Assembly (NCBI GenBank): GCA_004525335.1
Contig: SPCL01000135.1
Span: 1 to 5,578, forward strand
Source of the DNA: Thermodesulfobacteriales bacterium
GTDB lineage: Bacteria; Desulfobacterota_D; UBA1144; Nemesobacterales; UBA2774
Direction: 5' to 3'
DNA: 5,578 nt
The position numbers and the translations under genes are program-made. The notes beneath the pieces are model-generated. The model had not been told where the DNA came from and made no database searches. It saw only the letters and a list, made by a program, of their open reading frames with translations. Shown piece after piece: positions 1 through 5,356 of the stretch (position 1 is the first letter of the stretch; each line of letters opens with the position of its first letter).

Positions 1-201
1 ATGCCTGAGAGCAATGGCACAAGGCTCGTGCAGACGGCACTATTTGAACCCTCGGGCCTTTGGGGAGTACTTTACTGGCGAGCCCTCTATCCGATTCACA
101 GATTTATTTTTGACGATATGATAAGAGCCATATCCAAAGACGCGCGTACTATTGTTCAGATGAGAATTAATCCAGAGAACGCTTCACATCAAAAAATTTA
201 A
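1..201 (+). CDS. C-terminal end of an SDR-family oxidoreductase with a DUF2867 domain (5' part outside the window)
   Basis: The 66 visible residues match the end of the DUF2867 domain that follows an NAD(P)-binding Rossmann domain in YbjT/NmrA-like atypical short-chain dehydrogenases. The key stretch is LVQTALFEPSGLWGVLYW followed by ALYPIHRFIF (residues 9-37), a recognisable signature of this family. The ATG at base 1 lies inside the domain, so it is almost certainly not the real start; the dinucleotide-binding domain must lie to the left. The last 20 or so residues are polar and end at TAA (199-201). The substrate is unknown for most of this family. About 80 bases and a promoter separate it from the next gene, so it probably ends its own transcript. 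From memory, SDR/DUF2867 genes are often near photolyase genes in proteobacterial light or singlet-oxygen clusters, which fits the photolyase downstream. Confidence 0.8.
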   Translation: MPESNGTRLVQTALFEPSGLWGVLYWRALYPIHRFIFDDMIRAISKDARTIVQMRINPENASHQKI

Positions 202-221
202 CAAAAAAGCTAAATTCCTCT

Positions 222-249
222 TTGAATCAGCGAATACAAAGCTTATACT
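222..249 (+). promoter_or_regulatory. Candidate sigma-70 type promoter for the barrel-photolyase operon
   Basis: A -35-like TTGAAT (222-227) is followed after 16 bases by a -10-like TATACT (244-249). These match the consensus at 4 of 6 and 5 of 6 positions. Transcription would start near 256, giving a short leader before the ribosome binding site at 270. It lies in the only gap before the barrel gene. The call rests on sequence match and position only. Confidence 0.5.
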
Positions 250-269
250 AGCTGGTAATAGTTTTAATT

Positions 270-281
270 GGAGGAGAGATG
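270..281 (+). promoter_or_regulatory. Strong ribosome binding site and ATG, out of frame with the barrel gene
   Basis: GGAGG (270-274) precedes an ATG at 279-281 by four bases, the best translation start in this region. Read from this ATG, the frame begins MTNQKPVSSSSVLY and stops after 38 codons, within the barrel gene. The barrel frame has a TGA at 280-282 overlapping this ATG, and no ATG, GTG or TTG between there and 352. The signal therefore appears intended for the barrel gene but separated from it by a one-base frame difference. Confidence 0.6.
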
Positions 282-315
282 ACAAACCAGAAACCTGTCA
301 GCAGCAGTTCCGTTC

Positions 316-323
316 TATATATA
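316..323 (+). repeat. (TA)4 tract at the frame break of the barrel signal peptide
   Basis: Four TA units lie between the ATG at 279 and the signal-peptide core. Adding one TA unit would fuse the frame that starts at 279 to the barrel frame and give MTNQKPVSSSSVLYIYIAVI, leading into the hydrophobic core. Losing a single base nearby would have the same effect. The tract is short for a contingency repeat, so a sequencing error or fixed mutation is equally possible. Confidence 0.4.
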
Positions 324-351
324 CATTGCTGTCATTATCTTAGTTCTTTTT

Positions 352-1254
352 ATGAGCTCCCTGCCTTCCCAAGCTCAGCCCGAAAGTTTTGAAAGATACC
401 AAGAACAAAAGAAAAGCTTTTTTCAAAGATGGGCAATCAGGTTAAATGGAAACGCGGATCATATGTTTAATACGGACATTGACAGAGGCGGCAAATTCAA
501 CATAACCAGACTCGGCCTGAATCACGACGCCACTTTCACAGCCACAGACAAACTGGAAGTAGTGTTTGGTGCAAGTTTCAACTACTATAATTTTGATTTC
601 TCGGGATCCCAGGGGTTTGCCGGATTAAGGCCATGGAGAAATGTTAGTGTCTCTAACAATAATATGAGAGTAAAATATGCGGTTAATAAAAATTGGGGAG
701 TCTTTGTTATGCCTATGATCTCCTATGGGGCGGAATCCGGAGCTCCATTCTGGGATTCTTTTACCATAGGCGCGATGGCGGGTGCAAGCTATACGACAGG
801 CCCCAATCTCACAGTAGGTATTGGGGGTTTTGTTGGGAGCCGGTTAGAACAGAGTGTAATTGGATATCCCATAGGCTTTATTGACTGGAAGATCACCCAG
901 AGCTTCAGGTTAACAGCGCTTGCAAGCGGAGCCAGAAATGATTTCGGACCTAAAGCCGAACTATCTTACGATCTGGGAAGGGGATTTAAGGTGGCCTCAT
1001 CCGTGGGATATGAGCTTAGAAGGTTCAGGCTTGAGAAGAAAGGAAATTTTGAAAGAGGAATTGGAGAATTTCAAACCCTCCCTCTGGCTGGAAAAATTTC
1101 ATATACCGTAAATAAACACTTAACTCTAAATACTTATGGAGGCTGGCTCTTTGACGGCTCACTTGAGCTTGAGGACAGCAGTGGAGACAGGATTCAGAAA
1201 GAAGATTTCGACTCCGCACCCTTTCTTGGCGCAAGTATAACGATTAATCTATGA
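352..1254 (+). CDS. Outer-membrane beta-barrel protein (DUF6268-like), signal peptide frameshifted
   Basis: The 300 residues alternate polar and hydrophobic or aromatic residues in many amphipathic strands joined by short turns, with repeated GASFNYYNF- and GASYTTG-like segments. The end, LGASITINL, resembles a terminal membrane strand, so I infer a barrel of roughly 10-12 strands in the outer membrane. The closest family I can suggest is DUF6268, without certainty. Starting at ATG 352 gives only the tail of a signal peptide (SLPSQA, cleavage after residue 8). The same frame read upstream from 322 gives the missing hydrophobic core, YIAVIILVLF, but that stretch has no ordinary start codon. 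The natural start is probably the ATG at 279, reached by correcting a frameshift near 316-323. From 352 alone the protein would probably not be exported. Its stop overlaps the photolyase start (ATGA, 1251-1254), so the two are cotranscribed and probably translationally coupled. Function (porin, channel or structural) is unknown. Confidence 0.75.
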   Translation: MSSLPSQAQPESFERYQEQKKSFFQRWAIRLNGNADHMFNTDIDRGGKFNITRLGLNHDATFTATDKLEVVFGASFNYYNFDFSGSQGFAGLRPWRNVSVSNNNMRVKYAVNKNWGVFVMPMISYGAESGAPFWDSFTIGAMAGASYTTGPNLTVGIGGFVGSRLEQSVIGYPIGFIDWKITQSFRLTALASGARNDFGPKAELSYDLGRGFKVASSVGYELRRFRLEKKGNFERGIGEFQTLPLAGKISYTVNKHLTLNTYGGWLFDGSLELEDSSGDRIQKEDFDSAPFLGASITINL

Positions 1255-2576
1255 AAAACGAAAGAACAATATTCTGGTTTAAGAAAGACCTGAGGACCGA
1301 GGATAATACGGGATTATTTCACGCCGTTAGTGAAGGACGTGAGATTCTCCCTATCTACATACTTGATGACGATATTTTAGAAAATTACCCCCCACGAAGC
1401 AAACGCCTCGGATTTTTCTTTGACGCCCTTAAAAAACTGGATAAAGACCTCCGCAACCTCGGCTCATATTTGTTTGTACAAAAAGGGAGAGCGGAGGATG
1501 TAATACCCAGAATTATCAGAACATATAACGCTGACTCTGTCTACTGTAATAGAGCCTATGGCTTCTCTGGAATAAGCAGGGACTTAAAAATAGAACATTT
1601 CTGTAAATCAAGCGGGGTCAGATTTGAGAAATTTAATGACACTTTCCTTGTGCCGCCTGAGAATGTTGACCAGCGCAAAGTCTTCACACCTTTTTACAGG
1701 CTTTGGAAGAGCAAGCAAAAAGGTCAGGAACTACCTGGGCCTGAGAAAATTAATTCACCTGAGTTTTTAATTTCATCTCTTGAGAGCATGATCCAGGAGA
1801 TAAGCCATAATAAGAATACCCTATGGCCGATTGAGTACCCAGATCAAAGATTATGGAGCTTTAATTTTAAAGAATACAATGAGAGAAGAGACTTTCCGTT
1901 TATTGACGGCACATCCAGGCTATCGCCCTATTTAAGGTTTGGCACAGTATCGGTGAGAAAAGTATATAACGCAGCGATGAGGGCTTGCCCGGAGCCTAAC
2001 GCATATGTGTCGGAGCTTGCCTGGCGTGAGTTTTGGTATCACATAATGCACTATTTTCCTGAAACCAAGAATCTTGAGTTTCAGGAGAAGAGAAGAAATA
2101 TTAAATGGATAAATAACGAGAGCTGGTACAGGGACTGGAAAGAGGGCAATACCGGATATCCGATTGTTGACGCCGCCATGATACAGCTTAAGGAAGAAGG
2201 ATGGATGCACGGCAGAGCCCGAATGATTGTTGCCTCATTTCTCACAAAAGACCTGCTCACAGACTGGAGATGGGGGGATAAACACTTTAAAGAGCATTTG
2301 ATAGATTATGATGAGACGGTCGATATAGGAAACTGGCAGTGGTCCGCATCGTGCGGGGCCGACCCAAAACCGCTTAGAATCTTTAACCCTATACTTCAGT
2401 CCCAGAAATTTGATCCCGAATGTAAATATATAAAGACCTACATACCTGAGCTAAAAGACATTGAGCCTGAGAAGATACACAACCCGCTCACATACAAGCT
2501 CCCGTACCATGAACCTATCGTGAACCACTACGAGATGCGCAACCTAGCGCACGAAGCGTACTCGGGGGCATTATAG
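1251..2576 (+). CDS. phrB: Deoxyribodipyrimidine photolyase, class I cryptochrome/photolyase family
   Basis: This cytosolic flavoprotein uses blue or near-UV light to split cyclobutane pyrimidine dimers in DNA. The N-terminal antenna domain (about 1-130) opens with WFKKDLR (9-15); the FAD-binding helical domain covers about 200-420. Visible signatures are ELAWREFW (255-262), TGYPIVDAAM (301-310), GWMHGRARM (317-325), NWQWSASCGADP (361-372) and RIFNP. The electron-transfer tryptophan triad of E. coli PhrB (W306, W359, W382) corresponds to W286, W339 and W362, and the dimer-contacting E274 and W277 to E255 and W258. Two positions differ from E. coli: the Asn facing flavin N5 (N378) is Asp358, and N341 is Gly321. 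The protein has 441 residues against 472 in E. coli, with both domains present. The start overlaps the barrel stop by ATGA. A run of five G near the end may hide a frameshift: with one more G the protein would end 17 residues later. The photolyase family is certain; strict CPD repair activity is inferred. Confidence 0.95.
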   Translation: MKNERTIFWFKKDLRTEDNTGLFHAVSEGREILPIYILDDDILENYPPRSKRLGFFFDALKKLDKDLRNLGSYLFVQKGRAEDVIPRIIRTYNADSVYCNRAYGFSGISRDLKIEHFCKSSGVRFEKFNDTFLVPPENVDQRKVFTPFYRLWKSKQKGQELPGPEKINSPEFLISSLESMIQEISHNKNTLWPIEYPDQRLWSFNFKEYNERRDFPFIDGTSRLSPYLRFGTVSVRKVYNAAMRACPEPNAYVSELAWREFWYHIMHYFPETKNLEFQEKRRNIKWINNESWYRDWKEGNTGYPIVDAAMIQLKEEGWMHGRARMIVASFLTKDLLTDWRWGDKHFKEHLIDYDETVDIGNWQWSASCGADPKPLRIFNPILQSQKFDPECKYIKTYIPELKDIEPEKIHNPLTYKLPYHEPIVNHYEMRNLAHEAYSGAL

Positions 2577-2623
2577 ACGACGACTACATATCCAAAATTG
2601 AAAGGGATAAAGTTTTGAAGTAG
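2577..2623 (+). other. Possible frameshifted true C-terminus of the photolyase
   Basis: Directly after the photolyase stop, the frame one base back stays open to a TAG at 2621-2623 and reads IIDDDYISKIERDKVLK. This is a plausible soluble protein tail. It joins the photolyase frame if the G run at 2564-2568 had six bases instead of five. The stretch is short, so chance is a real alternative. Confidence 0.3.
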
Positions 2624-2754
2624 TCCATTATTATGAACGTTAAAGTTGGCTCACCCCATGCAAGGTGCAACAAATTAGGCATTTTTCAGCATATTTGTTA
2701 AACTAAGATAGAATTTCTAAACGTTATATATTTAAAATAATTTCGAGGATAAAA
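2624..2754 (+). promoter_or_regulatory. AT-rich spacer and ribosome binding site before the unknown gene
   Basis: This non-coding stretch becomes very AT-rich from about 2670. GAGG at 2745-2748 is spaced six bases from the ATG at 2755 and fixes that start. An inverted repeat, AACAAAT (2669-2675) and ATTTGTT (2693-2699) with a 17-base loop, could be a weak hairpin or an operator. TATA-like boxes around 2724-2738 could be -10 elements, but none has a convincing -35 partner. The spacer suggests that the next two genes may have their own promoter. Confidence 0.35.
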
Positions 2755-3540
2755 ATGGTAATAAGCGTACTAATGGTCTATCAACCGATTGAGTCCACGA
2801 GGGAAAAAGAAAGTTACTGGAGAAGCTATGTCTCTTATTATGAGGAGTATTGGGACGGACCGGCTACCCCGCAGTCCTCATGGTATGGAAAGGAGTACGA
2901 CGAATTCAGGAAATCACTTTCAAATCATCTGGGACTTAACAAAAAAGAGGTACAGGACTGTTTTTTTCAAAAAGATGAGGAAGGAAGCTATTTCATTGTC
3001 CCCGTAGGCGAAGAGGTAAACATAAACATCTTCAGGGCGGAGAATTTTATACCTTTTGAGTGGTTTTTGATGTTCTCAAAAGAGGAAAAGCACTATTTCT
3101 ATACCCATACGGGGTTTGGTGCCATACAGCCCGATGCGATTTACTATCACGCAAGAGTCGAGCACACTACCCAAAGGCTGATGCAGTCAAAAGAGGTTAT
3201 TGAATCGGCATTAAATAGTATTGAAACCGGGTCCTCGCGGTATCTTGCCGAGACTCTCAAAGAGCTCCATGACAATATTGATAACCTGCAAAGCTGGCTC
3301 TCAGTGTTTGATCCCAGGAGTTTTATTATCCTCAATTACGCGGAGATATGTTCTCATATTGAGCCGGATTCGATGAAGAATGAGGATTCCGTATCTGAAA
3401 TACATAATGTTCTTTCACTGGCGGGGGAAGGCAAATTTGACGAGGCTGAGTCAGCCCTTACCTATCTTACGAGCAAATGGCGGGAGATAAGAGCTGTCAT
3501 TACAGGGGACAGGCTGGAGTCAACTTCCACAGTGCAATAG
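2755..3540 (+). CDS. Unrecognised 261-residue soluble protein between photolyase and RudS
   Basis: I do not recognise this family. The protein is acidic, has no signal peptide or membrane segment, and is probably cytosolic. The first 60 or so residues are rich in aromatic residues (several Trp and many Tyr, for example YWRSYVSYYEEYW at 22-34). The middle (about 75-130) looks like beta structure with FEWFLMF and HYFYTHTGFGAIQPDAIYY. The second half is mostly helical with charged amphipathic stretches, and GKFDEAESALTYL near the C-terminus resembles one TPR-type helix pair. No metal-binding cysteine cluster or nucleotide-binding motif is visible. The start is supported by GAGG six bases upstream; a second ATG lies at 2773. 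The stop is 8 bases before the ATG of the RudS-type gene, so the two are probably cotranscribed. Position suggests a role in light or UV stress or in tRNA thiolation turnover, but that is only inference. Confidence 0.78.
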   Translation: MVISVLMVYQPIESTREKESYWRSYVSYYEEYWDGPATPQSSWYGKEYDEFRKSLSNHLGLNKKEVQDCFFQKDEEGSYFIVPVGEEVNINIFRAENFIPFEWFLMFSKEEKHYFYTHTGFGAIQPDAIYYHARVEHTTQRLMQSKEVIESALNSIETGSSRYLAETLKELHDNIDNLQSWLSVFDPRSFIILNYAEICSHIEPDSMKNEDSVSEIHNVLSLAGEGKFDEAESALTYLTSKWREIRAVITGDRLESTSTVQ

Positions 3541-3548
3541 CCTTGGTC

Positions 3549-4517
3549 ATGAGAAAATTTCCAAAACCTACAGTTGTTACAAGCAAATGCTTTGAGTTTG
3601 ACGCCTGCCGTTACAACGGAGTTATGATCCCCAACAATTTCGTACAGAGGCTGGAGCCGTTCGTAAAATTCGTGCCGGTATGTCCGGAGGTTGAGATAGG
3701 GCTCGGGGTTCCGAGGGATGTAATCAGAGTTGTAGAAAAGAAGGGCAAAAAATTGCTCGTTCAGCCCACAACGGGAAAAGAGCTGTCAAAGCAGATGTAT
3801 AAATTTGCGGATGGATTTTTAAATTCTTTAAACTCGGTAGACGGCTTTATATTAAAGAGCCGCTCCCCTTCATGCGGAATTAAGGATGCTAAAGTATATA
3901 GCGATAGTGAGAACCCCAGCCCCATAGGACGAGGTACCGGTCTATTTGCGGAGAAAGTGCTGGAAAAGTATCCGGGTGTTGCAGTCGAAGACGAGGGCAG
4001 ACTCATGAACTTTACAATAAGAGAGCATTTTCTCACTAAGATTTATACACTTGCCAGGTTTAGAGAAGTGAAGAAGAAAAATACAGCTAAAGCTCTTGTG
4101 GAGTTTCAATCGGACAATAAGTTTATTTTCATGTCTTATAATCAAAGAGAGATGAGAAGATTAGGAAGAATTGTCGGAAATGAAAATAGAGAGCCTATAG
4201 AAAATGTAATTTCTGAATATGAGACTCATTTACAACATACTCTCTCTAAAAATCCCAGAAGAGCAGCACATATAAACACACTCATGCATGCGCTTGGCTA
4301 TTTCTCAAAAAAGCTTACATCTAAAGAAAAAGCTTATTTTCTGGATCTTCTTGAGAACTACCGAAATCACAAAATACCCTTGAGCTCAGTTCTGACCGTG
4401 CTTGAGTCGTGGATTATTAAATATGATGAAGAATATTTAGCCCGCCAGACATTCTTTGAGCCCTACCCGAGGGAACTTGTAGAGATTTCAGACTCAGGCA
4501 AAGGCAGAGCTCTTTAA
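3549..4517 (+). CDS. rudS: RudS-type tRNA 4-thiouridine desulfidase (DUF523/TudS domain fused to DUF1722)
   Basis: The N-terminal half (about 7-154) is a DUF523/TudS domain. DUF523 proteins of the TudS type carry a [4Fe-4S] cluster on three cysteines and remove sulfur from thiouracil. The three expected motifs are present: TSKC (C14) before CRYNG, VCPEVEIGLGVPR (C45 and E47) and SPSCG (C109), followed by EDEGRLMN at the domain end. The C-terminal half (about 183-310) is DUF1722, seen alone in E. coli YbgA, with LVEFQSDNK, INTLMHALGYF and YLARQTFFEPYPREL. The two-domain fusion is the RudS architecture, reported to convert 4-thiouridine in tRNA back to uridine. I chose ATG 3549 (322 residues) because the conserved domain begins seven residues later and an earlier ATG at 3477 would overlap the previous gene by 64 bases. 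No clear Shine-Dalgarno is seen, so coupling to the upstream gene is likely. In E. coli ybgA lies next to phrB, so the photolyase link here is a known type of association. Confidence 0.9.
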   Translation: MRKFPKPTVVTSKCFEFDACRYNGVMIPNNFVQRLEPFVKFVPVCPEVEIGLGVPRDVIRVVEKKGKKLLVQPTTGKELSKQMYKFADGFLNSLNSVDGFILKSRSPSCGIKDAKVYSDSENPSPIGRGTGLFAEKVLEKYPGVAVEDEGRLMNFTIREHFLTKIYTLARFREVKKKNTAKALVEFQSDNKFIFMSYNQREMRRLGRIVGNENREPIENVISEYETHLQHTLSKNPRRAAHINTLMHALGYFSKKLTSKEKAYFLDLLENYRNHKIPLSSVLTVLESWIIKYDEEYLARQTFFEPYPRELVEISDSGKGRAL

Positions 4518-4527
4518 TTAGTAGAGA

Positions 4528-4725
4528 CTATTTGGCCAACTTCCTATTTCGATTGAGGTAGATTAGCGCTATTAATCCCAGAAACAGAGTTGTTATAATT
4601 ACTCCCCATTCTGAAAGTGTCGGGACATTTACAGCAAAAGTCATAGCTCCAAACTCATAAGCGCCCGCATCGCAGTTATTAGGAGGTCTGACAAGACCTC
4701 TCTGGTCTTCAAGTACAGGGTCCAT
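4528..4725 (-). pseudogene. IPTL-CTERM sorting and anchor end of a broken surface protein
   Basis: Read leftward, this fragment begins in the DQRG-RP segment, continues through CDAGAYEFG (residues 18-26, typical end of choice-of-anchor Q/right-handed beta-helix repeats) and ends in an IPTL-CTERM signal. That signal comprises VPTLSEWG (34-41), a hydrophobic helix (42-57) and a basic tail, RNRK. Exosortase-type systems of Gram-negative bacteria are thought to recognise such C-terminal signals during surface sorting. The ATG at 4725 is internal: the upstream part of the same domain continues in another frame in the neighbouring fragment (4709-4924). Dropping one T from the minus-strand ACTTGAAG (plus-strand AAGT at 4711-4714) restores INGPCTEDQRG, so a one-base indel breaks the gene. 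It converges on the RudS-type gene with only 10 bases between the two stops. The family is clear; whether the break is real is not. Confidence 0.75.
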
Positions 4726-4924
4726 TTATAAACGTGCAGTCGGTTACAATATCAATCGCCGCGCTCGGAGGGATTAAAGCCTGAGTTTCTGTAGGACCAC
4801 CGTTATTCTGAAGCGGACCCAGATTTAAGTCTCCAGAGGTAACAGCGACAAATCCCGGACATGTGCCGTCTGTGCTAACATTTACGCCCAAAGCAGTCAA
4901 CATCCCCCCCCATTTAGGATGCAA
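4709..4924 (-). pseudogene. Choice-of-anchor Q domain fragment, 5' truncated and frameshifted
   Basis: This is the upstream piece of the same broken gene. It shows VNVSTDGTC (14-22), NLGPLQNNGGPTETQAL (34-50) and SAAID (54-58), the standard order of motifs in choice-of-anchor Q proteins, which are large secreted beta-helix surface proteins. Full members have hundreds of residues and a signal peptide; here only the last 70 or so residues before the frameshift remain. The apparent start is a TTG at 4922-4924 with no convincing ribosome binding site, so it is not a true start. Just inside it is a G8 run on this strand (4904-4911 on the plus strand). In another frame upstream of this run one can read INCILNGG, which would fit the family if the run were six or nine G. 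Beyond about 4938 the homology is gone and the oppositely oriented WYL fragment begins. Confidence 0.7.
4904..4911 (+). repeat. C8 homopolymer near the junction of two truncated genes
   Basis: Eight consecutive C on the plus strand form a G8 run in the minus-strand surface-protein fragment. Such runs are prone to slippage in cells and to miscalling in some sequencing methods. The apparent frame change in the surface-protein remnant falls at this run. Confidence 0.6.
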
Positions 4925-4938
4925 TTTATCTGCTTACA

Positions 4939-5346
4939 ATGAATATCGATTTATCTGAACAACTTTCGGAAAAGACTTTAACCACCCTGGCCCTACACAG
5001 GGTTAAAGCTGTCAGACTGCTCGATGAGAAATTTGATTATCCTTATGAACTTGATCTTAAAAATGAATTCAAATCCAATTCATTTAACTTCGCCGACGAA
5101 GTGCATAACATCAGGTTAAAATTTCCTGCCCGTACCAGGGAATATATACTTGAAAGAGAGTGGTACCCCAACCAAACCAGTAAGGTTCAAAAAGACGGAA
5201 GTCCAATACTTGAATTTGAAAGCGACCTGAATTTAATCGTACAGGGTTGGATTAGAGGATTCGGTCCAGATGTTGAAGTTTTGGAACCTCTGGTGCTTAG
5301 AAAGAAAATAATTGAAGATCTTAAAACAAATCTTAATCAATATTGA
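4939..5346 (+). CDS. C-terminal part of a WYL-type transcriptional regulator, lacking its DNA-binding region
   Basis: The 135 residues match the end of WYL-domain regulators. TLALHRVKAVRLLDE (15-29 region) is the last strand of the WYL domain, FDYP begins the linker, and residues 53-130 form the C-terminal extension (WCX) with REYILEREWYPNQ (67-79) and WIRGFGPDVEVLEPLVLRKKI (104-124). Full proteins are about 300-330 residues with an N-terminal helix-turn-helix and a WYL domain that senses a ligand, often a nucleic acid. The helix-turn-helix and the WYL motif itself are absent, so this product should not bind DNA alone. The frame is open upstream only to a TAG at 4915-4917; the translated DAIYLLT between that stop and the ATG could be residual WYL sequence. 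No good ribosome binding site precedes the ATG. It is most likely a 5'-truncated remnant, cut at the same place as the divergent surface-protein gene. A chimeric assembly would look the same. Confidence 0.75.
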   Translation: MNIDLSEQLSEKTLTTLALHRVKAVRLLDEKFDYPYELDLKNEFKSNSFNFADEVHNIRLKFPARTREYILEREWYPNQTSKVQKDGSPILEFESDLNLIVQGWIRGFGPDVEVLEPLVLRKKIIEDLKTNLNQY

Positions 5347-5351
5347 TTAAG
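5332..5351. repeat. Perfect 20-base palindrome over the stop codon between convergent genes
   Basis: CTTAATCAAT is followed directly by its reverse complement ATTGATTAAG, covering the end of the WYL fragment. A second perfect palindrome, AGATTTAAATCT, follows at 5353-5364 and covers the stop of the minus-strand gene. Their place between convergent stops suggests a weak, AT-only bidirectional terminator, but GC pairs are few and no U tract is evident. An operator or chance in AT-rich DNA are alternatives. Confidence 0.5.
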
Positions 5352-5356
5352 CAGAT

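Noticed and set aside
693..1234. Small open frames on both strands inside the barrel gene
   Set aside because: They are alternative-frame shadows of a frame with clear beta-barrel periodicity.
1932..2210. 92-codon minus-strand open frame inside the photolyase gene
   Set aside because: It is antisense to the strongly conserved photolyase catalytic domain and its translation has no recognisable family.
2577..2754. Possible small RNA or riboswitch in the spacer
   Set aside because: Only a 7-base AT-rich inverted repeat and a 4-base CACC/GGTG pair are visible; no known riboswitch core or tRNA-like fold is seen.
2789..3007. 72-codon plus-strand frame inside the unknown 261-residue gene
   Set aside because: It lies wholly within the longer frame that has its own ribosome binding site, and it lacks one itself.
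3477..3551. Longer version of the RudS-type gene starting at ATG 3477
   Set aside because: The extra 24 residues overlap the upstream gene by 64 bases and show no DUF523 homology; the domain begins just after the ATG at 3549.
3761..4145. Two overlapping minus-strand open frames inside the RudS-type gene
   Set aside because: The plus-strand frame is conserved throughout; the antisense products show no protein-like motifs.
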